DNA from: Dysidea avara
Lineage: Eukaryota; Porifera; Demospongiae; Dictyoceratida; Dysideidae
Assembly (NCBI RefSeq): GCF_963678975.1
Contig: NC_089272.1
Coordinates: 61,082,574 to 61,146,573 of the forward strand
Length of the DNA: 64,000 nt
Direction of reading: 5' to 3'
Shown here piece by piece: positions 1-11,989 of the stretch; within the stretch, counting starts at the first letter, position 1; each line of letters begins with the position of its first letter. Under the pieces are notes generated by a model. The model saw only the letters and a program-made list of their open reading frames with translations. It was not told where the DNA came from and ran no database searches. The position numbers and the translations under genes were made by a program.

Positions 1-9
1 GTACCGTAA

Positions 10-270
10 CTATGACACACAAATGACCACCTGTCCCAGACTGTGTTTAAAGATACATCCCTCAGTAACACTTTCATCAGAGATACTGAAAAATGTGGCC
101 CTTAAGAATCCAGAAAGACCACCACATTCCCCAATGGCAATGATTGCACTAGCCAAGGGATGAGAGCTCTCTTCAACTGTTTCTGCATAGCCAAACTCCT
201 GTATAGAGGTACAATAATGTTCTTCAAAGAGAAAATCATTGACTTTTAAACATGTAGGTACAGTATTCAA
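10..270 (-). CDS. Hypothetical coding segment, possible exon
   Basis: An 86-residue open segment with ordinary protein composition (contains FLFEEHYC, GECGGLSGFLRATFF). It reads from about 270 down to a stop near 12 and has no low-complexity sequence. I do not recognise it. A possible splice acceptor (gtgtaag) lies just upstream, inside a 200-bp repeat that also occurs at 10.8 kb, so it could be an exon or part of a transposon. No neighbouring exon could be linked in phase. Confidence 0.22.
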   Translation of the reverse strand: MNTVPTCLKVNDFLFEEHYCTSIQEFGYAETVEESSHPLASAIIAIGECGGLSGFLRATFFSISDESVTEGCIFKHSLGQVVICVS

Positions 271-478
271 GACTTACACAAGTATTTGTAATCACTTTTA
301 AAAAATAAAACCACCGCCTATAATTAGTTAATATGCCAGTGTTTTTTTGTTGTTTTTTTGCCTCAGAGGTTCGCTAAAACTAAAAGTCCACTTTAAAGTT
401 TACTTGTGACACACACTTAAGTTTACGTGTGACACACACTTGTGACCACCACGGAACAAGACACTGTTATTGCTACTA
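261..478. repeat. Dispersed repeat, copy 1 (second copy at 10792-10975)
   Basis: About 200 bp from 'agtattcaagacttacacaag' to 'aagacactgttattg' recur almost exactly, in the same orientation, at 10792-10975. Differences: a poly-T run broken by tgttg here, and an extra 'aagtttacgtgtgacacac' unit here. At the second site the repeat ends beside the putative splice donor of an open segment (10981). Class unknown. Confidence 0.8.
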
Positions 479-538
479 ACTGACATAACATTGTTATAAT
501 ATTTGCTACACAGCTAGCTTATTTAATAACCTGGAACT

Positions 539-830
539 ATCAATGGTGATGTGATCAATGGTGATGTGTCAACCATCAAGTAGCTAGAATGATCAAGTAG
601 CTAGAATGGTCAGTTGTTGTCTGTGTAAAAATCATCTCATAATGCAATGGTTGATTATGAAGAGTCAACCATCAAGTAGCTAGAATAGTCTGTGGTTGCC
701 TGTGTAGACCACCTCACATGCAATGATCAATGGTGATGTGTCAACCATCAAGTAGCTAGAATGGTCTGTGTAAAAATCATTTCACAATGCAATGGTTGAT
801 TAATCATCTCACAATGCACTGCATTGTCAA
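539..830. repeat. Minisatellite, degenerate ~110-bp unit
   Basis: The core 'gtcaaccatcaagtagctag' followed by aatggtc occurs three times (about 570, 665, 740), alternating with 'caatggttgattatgaag' and 'tcaatggtgatgtg' blocks. A partial unit follows at 790-830. Nothing coding is visible. From 830 to 1099 I see no feature. Confidence 0.6.
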
Positions 831-1099
831 GAATCACAAAGTTGACTGGGCTTTTGAGTAGAAATCACATAACAGCCATTTCTTGGCATTGGTTGTTTTG
901 AGTGCACACACTTTTTATGTGCAAGGTGAGGGTGGTGGAATTAGCAACCAGCATAGAGCGCTCTCCACCTTGATACCCTTAACTTGTTGAAAATGCGTAT
1001 GCACTCTGCGGTTAGTGCTGTACAGCACAAAAACAGTGGTGGAGCTAATCCTTTAAAAGACAATTTTTTGTGCATTCCACTGCTTTTGTACTGTACATT

Positions 1100-1381
1100 C
1101 AGTGGCGATTCTAGACCTGACCTACAGGGGGGGCCCAGTAGGGAACAACATAACTATTGTTGTTTGGCTATAGTATAAAGTAGAATTTTCAGGGGGGTCT
1201 GGGGGTGCAACCCCCAAAAGCTGCAGGATTTTTTGCAATTTAAAGGCTTGAAAACAGCCTAAAATTTGTTCTAAAAACATGAAAAATGCTAAAAATAACA
1301 ATGCCAATCTATACAGCAACTTTTCCCCAAGATTTGTTTAAAAGTTATTTTTTAACAGGCCCCCCCTTAGAATCGCCTATG
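1100..1381. mobile_element. hAT-like MITE with 8-bp target duplication
   Basis: The 282-bp unit starts CAGTGGCGATTCTA and ends TAGAATCGCCTATG, which are inverted repeats matching at 12 of 14 positions. It is flanked on both sides by the exact 8-bp direct repeat tgtacatt (1092-1099 and 1382-1389). An 8-bp duplication with CA(G/T) termini fits a non-autonomous hAT superfamily element. The interior has the GGGGGTCTGGGGG/CCCCC patches seen in several elements here and encodes nothing. Confidence 0.88.
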
Positions 1382-3896
1382 TGTACATTGTTAATAGCAA
1401 GGTGCAGGATCATAGCTAACTGCAGTGCTCAATAAATTCAACCATAGAATATTATGATTGAGAAAAAAATATATATGTCACTCCAGTTTTCCAGTCCAGT
1501 TGTCTGGCCCATTATAAAGCCCCACAAGTGCTATTATGAAACAAGTTTACAGAGACAATTTTTAAAATACGTTCCCTTTGCTCTGGCCTCATGATAGCGG
1601 TAACAGGAGCCATAATATCTAACACTAAGATCATAAATTAAATAAAAACTGGCTGCCATGACATTGTTCAATGGGACTGGTCTGGCCGTTATACTGTGTG
1701 TATGCTGTGTAAAAATTCATTAATTCCCAACAATGGCCATTCTGGAATGTTTAGTGGTTATTAATGCATTAATGATACTGCAATACTGAGTTAAAACTTG
1801 TGAAGAATACATGAGCAAATATGCACCGTTTGATCATGTGAAAGGTTTCTTTTAATTTTGAAGTCACAGTGCATTGTTATTTTGAATATGCATCTAGCAA
1901 ATTGCAGTGTACATTTGCACTGTGTTGTGGTATCTGTGATGTTATAGTTTTAAAAGTATGTTTGCCTGTGTGCTGTATGTGGTTTGTAAGCTTATTGCTT
2001 ATCTTTAAGCAATGGTGCTGAGGTTTTATGAGATCAGGAGCTGTCCTCATAAAGAGGATGGGACTTGGGAGGAAGAAAGAGAAGGGGATGATGAAATAGA
2101 GGTATGGCCTGCAGCATGTAAACAGGAGTAACTTTAAGACCGCACAGTGATATAATGACAGCTAGAACACTGCCACATTAAGTAATGTTAAACTGTTCCT
2201 CCTCTAGTCACCATGACAGTACATCATTGTGTTAGAAACTGATTGGCAATCTCCAAAATATTTTTCTATAAAGGTATATGTGTATTTTTCAATAATTTTG
2301 TTTTTACCACTCATCTAAAGGATTCATGCAGTGCCTCACGATTTATTCACTCCCTTTGTGTTAGCTTCAAGATTAATTCCTAACTCACTGTTCCAGCAGA
2401 TATAGTCATAAGTAATACCATACGAAACAAAATTTTGGTGAATTTGGCAAAATGATTTCAATTTGCAAAAGTAAAAAATAATAAAATATCTTATATTATA
2501 TAATTTTTTTAGCTAACTAGCTGCATAAATAGAGAGAATTAATGCAGTATGACACAAGTATTCACCAAAATATTATTTACCAAACTCTCAGCTCAAGTTG
2601 AGTCACCCTTATCTCACAAAAAGTTTGTATCAAACTGTACACTGTAGCCTCTGTGTGTTGTTTCTATGGTAACTGGTTTGTGTGAAGCACAAAGGTTAAA
2701 AAACTGGATGCCGCTAGTTTGTGTAGCATTAACAATTTGGCCCCATAGTCACCGTACATTTGCTTCTTACTTAAACTCTGCTGATGCATCAATGAATCTT
2801 GTGGTTATGTCTGCAGTGACTGGTAAGTGTTATACACTTATGTGACCACAACATACTTCATGGATGCCAATACAAGCTGGCCTTGTAGCTTCTGTAATAC
2901 CAGATTATTAGTAGAAAGAGTGAGTTTGTGTAGTTACCTGTTCATCTAATTCACCTGTGCTCATCCTATAGCTACTTGTTTTTTGTATGTCTCTTTCACT
3001 GCAAAATCCACATACATATGTACAAGCGGTAATATTGCTATGTATGTATTGTGTCATCAGTGTATATGTGCGTACACGCTGACGACACAATTCCAAACTG
3101 CTGGGGGTCAATAACTGTTGAGCTGTGTTTGTTTATCTCTGCCAATAATATTCACACAATTACATGACATAAATATTGACATGACTGCAGATTGAGAAGG
3201 AAGGTATTAAGCTTCTCATTTCACCAGTGTCTGGAAATAGCCTTGTGGTTTGATCTGCTGACCTTCAAAAGCATTGAGTTCTCTGTTTGTAGGTGTTAGT
3301 GGTGGCTGTAGCTGGTCAAGATCATTCCAGGTGGAAGAATTAATAAATGTGACAGGAGATGCTGAGTGATCCCTTCAATGCAGAACAGATAATTACGTAT
3401 ACATGGATAGGCTACATTATTGTGTATACTACAACACAATGGACTGTAAGAATACATAGTATTTTGAAGGCAAACTTGGACATGTGTGAAATTTTGTATT
3501 TATTTTCCACCCATCATACAACGTTAATACCAAGACCAGTTTGAGAATTGCCTCTGTAATCAATCCACTCAGCACTAAATGTGCACTCCAACTAGACATT
3601 ACAAGGAGTTTGAGGAGATGTTTCTCTGCAGTTTGTAATCAATGAGCTTGGTTATACATGACCGATGGCTATGAAAGAGTTTTCAAGATGATTATTTGGT
3701 CAATGTTATTTTGTGGACCATGCCCACACATTCATTTTCCTACTGTACAGTACTATCATACTGTATGATATTTATGGAACACATGTATAGAAACTTTTGT
3801 TAAAATACATCCCCTTTCAAGTTTACTCTGGCCTCACGATAGCGGTGACTGGAGCCACAATGTCTACTGTAGTCCAAACACTGAAATCTTAATAGT
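1382..3896. other. 2.5 kb without a firm gene; isolated exon-like segments
   Basis: No long ORF. Plus-strand segments that look like exons: 2011-2101 (acidic, opens MVLRFYEIRSC, followed by gtatgg); about 2331-2398; and about 2750-2820 (contains SADASMNLVVMSAV, followed by gtaagt). A fourth, about 3191-3249, follows ctgcag and ends in TGA. Their phases do not join cleanly, so I do not call a gene. On the minus strand, 1577-1629 and 3825-3880 carry two similar segments reading D-I-(V/M)-A-P-V-T-A-I-(V/M)-R-P-E. Confidence 0.3.
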
Positions 3897-4322
3897 TGAA
3901 CAGACTAGAGTGCTTTATTATTATAGTTGACTATAGTTACTATAGTGTAGTTGGCTATAGTTACCCTGTTGACTATAGTTGTAGCTGACTATAGTTACCC
4001 TGTTGACTATAGTGTAGTTGACTATATATAGTTACCCTGATGTGTTGACTGTAGTTAGCTTCTTCCTCTGTTGACTGTATACATGTACGTAGTTATGTAC
4101 ATGATCCTCTACTGTTACTGTAGTTACCCTCTACTGTACTGTTGACTGTAATTACCCTCTACTATATATAATGTTATGAGATGGTCTTATCAACGGAGTC
4201 ATGGAGTACACATTGGCTGCATGTCTTTGGCACCTACTTGAAATGATCAATCCATGTGCACCCACCATATATAATGTGTGTATTATAGTGATTGACAATA
4301 ATAAAGCACTCTAGTCTGTTCA
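3897..4322. mobile_element. MITE with ~26-bp perfect TIRs around a minisatellite
   Basis: The ends TGAACAGACTAGAGTGCTTT (3897) and AAAGCACTCTAGTCTGTTCA (ending 4322) are perfect inverted repeats that extend a few bases further inward (ATTATT/AATAAT). The interior (about 3925-4170) is an imperfect tandem repeat of 'gttgactatagttaccct'. No clear target duplication and no coding capacity. Beyond it, 4323-4750 holds only a (CA/GC)n-rich stretch around 4705-4750. Confidence 0.78.
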
Positions 4323-4750
4323 CATGAGTGTACACTTGTGTATCCTTGTCATAGTATGGCATAGCATGAGGTATGTGTCATATACTGCCTGACTTAGCCA
4401 TAGCCACTATGTGTCTATGTCATGGTGTATATACATGTGTGTGTGTCCTTGTCATAGCACATGACAACCTTGGGTACATGCATGCACACCAGTCATTATT
4501 TTTGGCAACATATTAACCATAGCTGTGTCCATGTTAGCTATGTATAGTCTACATAATTATAATCTTGCTATAAATGCATGACATAAACATCGCAGCACAC
4601 ACAATAACTCTTATAATATCAACCAGGATTTAAAAACTCGTAACACTTTTCTAATACAGAACACTTATAAACACTTTTCTAATACACTCTGATTAAGACC
4701 ACACGCACACGCACGCACGCACGCATGCATGCACATGCACACACACATAC

Positions 4751-5434
4751 TCCCCAAACTAATGTTGTACAGTATCTTTTGTGTCTGATAAGCATATGAG
4801 AGCACACTATCTGGAGCATTTGTATTACTGTGACATCCATGGTCACCAGTGGGAAGTTTAGTCAAGATACTTCCAATGGTACTGTATATATCCATAGCAG
4901 GTACTTCCACACTGTAAAAACGAATTTGTTAAATTGACAAAATTTGTTACACTAACAAATTGTTAAATCAACAAACAGCTTGTTATTGTGACAAATATAT
5001 GTTAAACCAACCAACATATATGTTAGAGCAACAAAAGGCAACTGAGATGTTAAAATTAACAAAATCCTTTGTCAAAGTAACACATTTGTTATGTCAATAT
5101 AATCTAATAAACTTTGTTATACTGACACACAGATCTGGGTAATGGTGGGGCTGTACCATGCCCCAGGGTGATGGTCTCTGCACCCGAAGTCCCACCTGGA
5201 CCTCACCTATTATATAGCGAGATATGGACAGGAGTTTGACATTGCTTCCTCAGTTATTTACTAGGTACAATTGATGTTACAGCTGGGTGAGCTGCTTCCC
5301 TAGTTAACATCATGGAGGTCCCCATTTAACTGCTAAGTATAGACTGGAGTAATGTGAGTAGTTTCTTGCTTAAGGAAACAACAACAACACCAAAGAGTCT
5401 TGGCCAGGCATCGAACCTACGGTACACGCATGCA

Positions 5435-5465
<31 letters not shown>

Positions 5466-7094
5466 TCACCCACGTGCACACACACACACTATGTGCACGC
5501 ATGCATGCACATGACAACATTCATTACCTTGTTACTGTGATTCCCTGTACACCATGACACATCAAATAGTCCTGTATTGGTTGCTTTATCCAATCTGGTT
5601 CAGTTGCAAGGGAGCTGTAACTCTCAGCTACATATGAAAATACAAATATTAGCAATTCGATAGCCTCTCTTATTGTGTAGGTAGACAGACACACACTTAA
5701 GTTTAGTCTAAAAGCCAACGTATTTTGCAGAGTAGTATCGTGGTCTCAAAGGCATTCACAATGCAGCCAATCATAAGGTGCATTAAAAAAGAAGTAACAG
5801 GCCTGATATACTTGTTACTTTGTCAAAGCAATATATTTTTATGCAACACATTACAAATGTAACTCCCAACTCTCTATATAGTTACTAGTCCAGTAAAATG
5901 TGTGCAAGGAGTTCACATGTCACAAACTATATTATATGTACATACCATTTGATTTGTACAGTGCTTTTTCAAAGAAGTCATCACTTAGAAGAAGGGCACA
6001 CATTAGTTTTTGATGACGTCGTGCCACACTGAGGGCAATGTTTTTGAAATTTCCCTGCTGAGCTATCCTTTTTAAAATAGCTGGTTTTGGCCTCCATTAT
6101 CATGCACCAAGATGTCGTAAGAGGATCTAATCTACATATACACATGTTACGCATGTACATACAGCATGTACATGTAACTTACTTTAAAATCTAAGACGGA
6201 AAATGTGTCATGTAGCGTTGTTTAGGAATAATGCTTTTGTGAGGATAACATTCACGAAATGACAACAGGTGCATTTCAATTAAGAATTTCAAGTACTCCA
6301 CTAAATCAACTGAGAAAAAGGGGGAGACACTCATCTCTCTGTGTTTGTACCTGCCTCGGTAGCTCCTCCTGAGAAAGAAAGCAAATGTGCTTACATATAA
6401 AATGGAATCTTCCACAAAGGCTAAATACAGTAGAACCTGTCTAAGCTGGTCACCCTCGGGCTAACATTTATATGCTTTAGATGGGTGAGTTAGTTTATAC
6501 CTTCTTCAGTAGGTAAATCTAAATTTGACCTTTTTAGAGAGGTGGTCTTACCATAGAGGTGATTGTTAAGACAGGTTCCACTGTAGTCCAAAACACTCCA
6601 ACATAAAAGTTAAGTATCTCAGCATCTAAGTATCTTTATAAGTATATGTGACCAAATTTTACAAAAACGTCGATCTACGCACACAACCTTGAAGTTGACT
6701 TTTCACCATAAATCGATAGCCACATCAATACACTACACTTTTGCACCACAGCCAAGCCAATACTTTTCCAAGGCTGTACCATGCCCCAGGGTGATGGTCT
6801 GTGCACCCGAAGTCCCACCTGGGCCTCACCTATTATATAGCAAGACATGGACAGGAGTTTGACATTGCTTCCCCAGTTATTTACTAGGTACAATTGATGT
6901 TACAGCTGGGTGAGCTGCTTCCCTAGTTAACATCATGGAGGTCCCCATTTAACCGCTAAGTATAGACTGGAGTAATGAGAGTAGTTTCTTGCTTAAGGAA
7001 ACAACAACAACACCAAAGAGTCTTGGCCAGGCATCGAACCTACGGTACACGCACGCACGCATGCACACACACACACACACACACTCACACACGT

Positions 7095-7160
<66 letters not shown>

Positions 7161-10100
7161 TGTGCACGCATGCATGCACATCATAATATAACATTCATTA
7201 CCTTGTTACTGTGATTTCCTGTACACCATGACACATCAAATAGTCCTGTATTGGTTGCTTTATCCAATCTGGTTCAGTTGCAAGGGAGCTGTAACTCTCA
7301 GCTACATATGAAAATACAAATATTAGCAATTCGATAGCCTCTCTTATTGTGTAGGTAGACAGACACACACTTAAGTTTAGTCTAAAAGCCAACGTATTTT
7401 GCAGAGTAGTATCGTGGTCTCAAAGGCATTCACAATGCAGCCAATCATAAGGTGCATTAAAAAAGAAGTAACAGGCCTGATATATTTGTTACTTTGTCAA
7501 AGTGATATATTTTTATGCAACACATTACAAATGTAACTCCCAACTCTCTATATAGTTACTAGTCCAGTAAAATGTGTGCAAGGAGTTAACATGTCACAAA
7601 CTATAATTATTATATGTACATACCATTTGATTTGTCTAGTGCTTTTTCAAAGAAGTCATCACTTTGAAGAAGGGCACACATTAGTTTTTGATGACGTCGT
7701 GCCACACTGAGGGCAATATTTTTGAAATTTCCCTGCTGAGCTATTCTTTTAAAATAGCTGTTTTTGGCCTCCATTCTCATGCACCAAGATGTCGTAAGAG
7801 GACCTAATCTACATATACACATGTTACGCATGTACATACAGCATGTACATGTAACTTACTTTAAAATCTGAGATGGAAAATGTGTCATGTAGCGTTGTTT
7901 AGGAATAATGTTTTTGTGAAGATAACATTCACGAAATGACGACAGGTGCATTTCAATTAAGAATTTCAAGTACTCCACTAAATCAACTGAGAAAAGGGGG
8001 GAAACACAAATTTGTAGTATTTCTAATAGTAAAATAAAGCATTCCCATTCTTTGTTTGATTCAGGCACCATATCTCTAATCATCAATGGTAAATACACTG
8101 CTAGATTCCACATTTGGCTAGCTACATAAAATTTTTTTATACAAAATGAATCACATACTTAAAATGTATACCATACCTGATTGAGAAATTTTACCATCAT
8201 CAATTAACACATTACAAGAAAGTCGGGAAGGCTTATTCTTAGATTCTGATCGGCTAAATTTAAAACTTGATATTTTCTGATTCAAATAGTCAATACTGAT
8301 TCAGAAGAAGTGCTCCTCGCACACAAAGTTCTGCAACATGGTTTTTATAGTATAAGGAAGTACTCCCTCCAACAAGATGTGCATGACGTCTTGCGGTAGC
8401 TGACCACTACCAACACTGAAATCATCCAGCTGGTTTAATGTACTTTCATAATTAATTCCATAGGTTACTGAGTCAGCTTCACGTAACACTCCAGATAAAA
8501 GAGAACAGTGATACTCATAGTTGACAGGGTTCCTCAAAACAAACATATCCTCTCGAAACTATATAATGTGAAACAGCATGGATGATGATTGAACAGTTGA
8601 TCACACCTGATGCATTCTAAATCTTTATGACCATAGCTAAGCATCATAGCAACCATAAGTAGATAATGGGAGTGACCACAAATGTACCCCTCTGCTGTTC
8701 AGAAAGCTCACAAAATCATAGCATCAGAGAAAGCTCATACCACTTATGTATAAGAATGCCAACACATGGTTGGCTTTGTCATCAGGACATCTTATACTGA
8801 CACATACTGCAAGAATGCTTATTGTGAATAATGCACTCTTTTCAATTTAGCCATAAATTGACTCGTGTTAACAGTTAATAAGATCACTCACATATAACAA
8901 AAAGTAGGCAAATATAGCGCTTCAGAAAACCTTTTCTTTATCAGCAGGGAGTGTTGTAGGTGTGATAACATATTGGAATACATGATAGGTATCATAATAC
9001 AGCATAATACTGTACATCAATTAAATTTGGCAGTAAACTAAATGTGGCAAATCATCACCAAATTGCCAAATTTAAATTTCGCCAATATTGTAAGCTCCTC
9101 ACAGTAATCATAGCCATTCCTTACACTGCAGTACAGTACATATTTCATTGGTAGCTAAAACATTCAGTCAGTCGGTAGCTAATGTGGTGGGACAAAAGAG
9201 GAATATGCAAAGGAGTGGCCATGCATGCCAGACTAGTAGATAGCTGCCATATTTGGTGGCAAAATATGTTTTGTACAAACATGTATATAGGTAGGTGTGT
9301 GATGTCGTGGATAGCAACATACACGACAATATAGCAAAACCAGGTGACGGGCAGACACATGCAAGTGGCTGTGGCTCTCTGCCTGCTGTCAGACAAGATT
9401 ACAGTTTGTAAAGCAATATAATGCAGGTGGATATATGGCTCACAACTACACAGTAAGATTAGAATACAACTTGTACCCAATTAGTGGGTGTGGTTTCATA
9501 TAAGCCTGCACACAGCAACAGTTATGTAGATTGATAAGTGGATGAGGCAGCAGTTGATAAGGGGGCCTGGCTCACAACAGAAACCTTGAACTAGTAATAC
9601 AGTGTAGTCAAGTGCAGTGTACTCTTTAAACATCAATTTTTCAGTCATAATCCAACCAACATACATGCAAAAATGCTAAGAGAAACGTCCCCAATTGCAC
9701 TTCTCAGAGAATCGCCAAATATTAGCGTTGGCAATATTTGTTGATATATGGAATACAGTTATTTTGATGACAATTAAGATACAATGATTTTTGGCACTGT
9801 TACCAAGAGATCAGACTCCTGTGTTTCAACAGGTTTCAGACAATTTTACTATCACAGCACCCTCACTTACCCTAACACTCATAGTGTCTTTAGTAGCAAG
9901 GCAGTTCCTACACTTTCTGAGTGAAAATCCAACTTCGATTTTAAACCCCCCAATCAAATGTGCAGCCTGAGTATCGGTTAGCATGGCTAAAACAGCTCCC
10001 TTAACTACAGTTTCTTGATCATTTATTGTTAGCAGACAACCCTGCAAAGTCACAATACATTCGTATGCATGCACACAAACAAAATAAGTCACCTTTCTAA

Positions 10101-10250
10101 GTTTATTCATATCCTTTATGAAAGGTTTTAAAACAGCTTCAAATCCATACTCTTTCAGTAGGGGATATCGAACAACAGCTATTAGTTGAATAGTTTTTAA
10201 TGATGACCAGTACTTTGGATGAATATTAGCCAATGTGTAATAGAAGAGTG
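4751..10250 (-). CDS. Spliced gene of a large uncharacterised metazoan family (transposase-like); one in-frame TGA
   Basis: Seven exons fit by splice sites and phase: 10093-10250, 9871-10041, 8177-8558, 7860-8121, 7624-7808, 7202-7301 and, least sure, 4751-4911. Conserved blocks in order: YYTLANIHPKYWSSL; AAHLIGGFK then CRNC; LPQDVMHILLEGVLPY; SKNKPSRL; VEYLKFLIEMH with IIPKQRYMTHFP; LGPLTTSWCMRMEAKNSYFK. I know this block order from long, mostly uncharacterised proteins predicted in fish, cnidarians and sponges; an origin from a domesticated or active DNA transposase is inference. Exon 3 has a TGA at 8301-8303 inside otherwise continuous reading, so this copy is a recent pseudogene, a transposon relic or carries a sequence error. 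The 5' exons above 10250 were not identified. Introns hold repeats, and exons 4-6 are duplicated downstream at 5.5-6.4 kb. Confidence 0.6.
5150..6331 (-). pseudogene. Broken duplicate of exons 4-6 of the 4.75-10.25 kb gene
   Basis: This stretch is a direct copy of 6773-8007. It carries counterparts of exon 4 (from the break near 6331 to 6183), exon 5 (5946-6131) and exon 6 (5528-5627) with the same splice signals. Two lesions mark it as dead. The CAG that codes Q in THFPSQILK is TAG here, just before the donor at 6183. One extra T in a poly-T run near 6068-6073 makes exon 5 186 nt instead of 185 and shifts the frame. Exon 4 is cut at the duplication border and continues into unrelated sequence. 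It lies between exon 6 and putative exon 7 of the main gene, so it would be intronic. Confidence 0.72.
7060..7158. repeat. (CA)n microsatellite
   Basis: About 100 bp of nearly pure CA dinucleotides with one TC/GTG break at 7083-7095. It lies in an intron of the 4.75-10.25 kb gene. The shorter counterpart in the other duplicate is at 5430-5490. Open frames across it are low-complexity artefacts. Confidence 0.95.
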
Positions 10251-10674
10251 CTGTAAAATAAATCAGCACACAAAGGATTTTAACATTCTATATTATACAA
10301 ACTGGTACACATAAAGACAGACTATAAACTCTAGTTGTTAGGCGCACACGCCTAATACAAATTTGCGAAAAAATAATGGAATTAACACACAGTTGTTAAG
10401 CGCATGCACCTAATAAATAAACTTCATCGTGATTATTTTCTTGGGGTGGTACGAAGGTTGTGTGAATTGCAGTTACAACATGTGCCAGTATTTAGAGTCC
10501 AGTTTTAGTGCACTGAATCCTTCGTGTGGAACATACTACAGAAGACTGCTTCACTTGGTAAGGCACATATTTTGGCTTTGTACTTAGTGAAACTTTGTGT
10601 TAAACACTATTAGCAAACCTCTGGCATTTCTTTACAACTTCATCTCATGTTGGAGCTACACATTCATCCATAAG

Positions 10675-10791
10675 CAGGGCCGGCCTTAAGGGTAGGCAGA
10701 GTAGGCAGCCGCCTAGGGCCCCAAGTAAAAAGGGGCCCCAAGTAAAAAGGGGCCCCAAAGCTCTGAATCCAGGGGCCACAGGCCCCCATCA
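10675..10791. mobile_element. Transposon end fragment (AGGGCCGGCCTTAAGGG terminus)
   Basis: Starts 'cagggccggccttaagggta' and continues with two tandem copies of 'ccccaagtaaaaaggggcc'. This GC-rich end resembles DNA transposon termini. No matching opposite end is visible; the sequence runs into the dispersed repeat at 10792. Confidence 0.45.
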
Positions 10792-10975
10792 GTATTCAAG
10801 ACTTACACAAGTATTTGTAATCACTTTTAAAAAATAAAACCACCGCCTATAATTAGTTAATATGCCAGTGTTTTTTTTTTTTTTTGCCTCAGAGGTTCAC
10901 TAAAACTAAAAGTCCACTTTAAAGTTTACTTATAACACACACTTGTGGCCACCACGGAACAAGACACTGTTATTG
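10792..10975. repeat. Dispersed repeat, copy 2 (see 261-478)
   Basis: Near-identical to 261-478 in the same orientation, ending 'aagacactgttattg' next to a putative splice donor at 10980. The poly-T tract is uninterrupted here. Confidence 0.8.
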
Positions 10976-10980
10976 TTTAC

Positions 10981-11178
10981 AACAGCATGGAATACTTCGA
11001 ACATTCGAACAGCTTCAGTAACTGCTGGGAGCAGGATTTCTTTGGCTTGCAATTGATTGTATTGTGCCATTAGTATGTTTGGAATACCTTTATTTGAACC
11101 TACAGGGCAATATTTAACTGTTGGGCTTTTTATCCCGCCATTTGTTCCGCTACATTTTTTTAGCGGATTAAACATCAC
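10981..11178 (-). CDS. Hypothetical exon, unknown protein
   Basis: An open minus-strand segment of 66 residues from an ATG at 11178 (MFNPLKKCSGTNGG) through ILMAQYNQLQAKEILLPAV to VFHAV, followed by GTAAAC as a possible donor. Composition is protein-like. It has the same orientation as the gene at 4.75-10.25 kb and lies just upstream of its first recognised exon, so it could be a 5' exon, but no phase-matched link to exon 10093-10250 was shown. Family not recognised. Confidence 0.3.
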
Positions 11179-11664
11179 ATATATTAGTAACAGGTTATAA
11201 TATGAAAAAATAAAGCAAGTTAAACAATTAAATTGCATGTCTCACTCACTACCATCTGTAACAGATTTGCATAAAACTAAAAACTATCCCGCCATGTACT
11301 AATTTCAATCCTCCTAGCTCACCATGCAAAAACACAGGCTCATGTTCAGTAATTTATAGGGAGTACATACAGCAATTCTGACACACTCCGTTCCAGTACC
11401 GACCAGTGCAAAAATAATAACCTAGCTATCCATTATACAATTCACTAAGAAGGTTATTTATCCACTGGTTTGATTACACAAAACCACTCATTGCCATGAT
11501 GGTTAGCTGAACAACATAATTAATGTACCACAGCTGGCTTTGAAGTTTGGACCATTTTTATATCCTCAATTGCAGGGTGGTTTAGGTTCAGTGTCCACTG
11601 TTACAGAAGCATTGTCCACTACCACTAGTCAATTAGGTATATGTGGTTTTGTAATTATAATTAC

Positions 11665-11799
11665 CACTATGTTAGCACCATCCATGTCCTTCACCAATTT
11701 TTGAATGGCAGTGGTTCTGGTGCATTTCTTCTTACAATAGCTGACTACGGCCTTGCTCCACAAAATAAACTCTTCATCGAAGTTATCTTTTAGCTCAGG
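11665..11799 (-). CDS. Hypothetical exon, basic segment with cysteines
   Basis: A minus-strand reading of about 45 residues containing DNFDEEFILWSKAVVSYC and KKKCTRTTAIQKLVKDMDG, followed by GTAATT as a possible donor. An upstream TGA in the same frame (near 11800) means it needs a splice acceptor or has decayed. Not recognised; possibly the same locus as 10981-11178. Confidence 0.28.
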
Positions 11800-11989
11800 T
11801 CATTGCATTGTGATTTCAAATTTCAGTTTTGCCTTCATAAAAGCGCATATGAAAACAATAATAATAAGTCTACTATATAGCTGATACTTACATAAGAGCA
11901 CTTCTATAGCATAGGGTATTTTAGAAATAGGCTTAAAGTGGTTGAATCCTTCATACTTAAAATGTCAGCTCTTCGCTGCTTATGGGTCC

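Larger units (their letters stand above)
5150..8007. repeat. Direct tandem duplication, unit ~1.2 kb (5150-6331 and 6773-8007)
   Basis: Both units start 'ctgtaccatgccccagggtg' and stay near-identical through a (CA)n tract, exon copies and a run ending 'caactgagaaaa'. They differ mainly in the CA tract (short and mixed at 5430-5490, long at 7060-7158) and a few substitutions. The spacer 6332-6772 contains a weak 'tatgtgacc' motif near 6648 but nothing else recognisable. Confidence 0.88.

Noticed and set aside
984-1319. Short ORFs on both strands
   Set aside because: They overlap the hAT-like MITE and its flanks with no protein-like features.
7060-7186. Thr/His/Cys/Val-rich ORFs on both strands
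   Set aside because: They are translations of the (CA)n microsatellite and its border.
8301-8303. Selenocysteine TGA in the transposase-like gene
   Set aside because: No SECIS-like element identified and the family is not known for selenocysteine; nonsense mutation or error is simpler.
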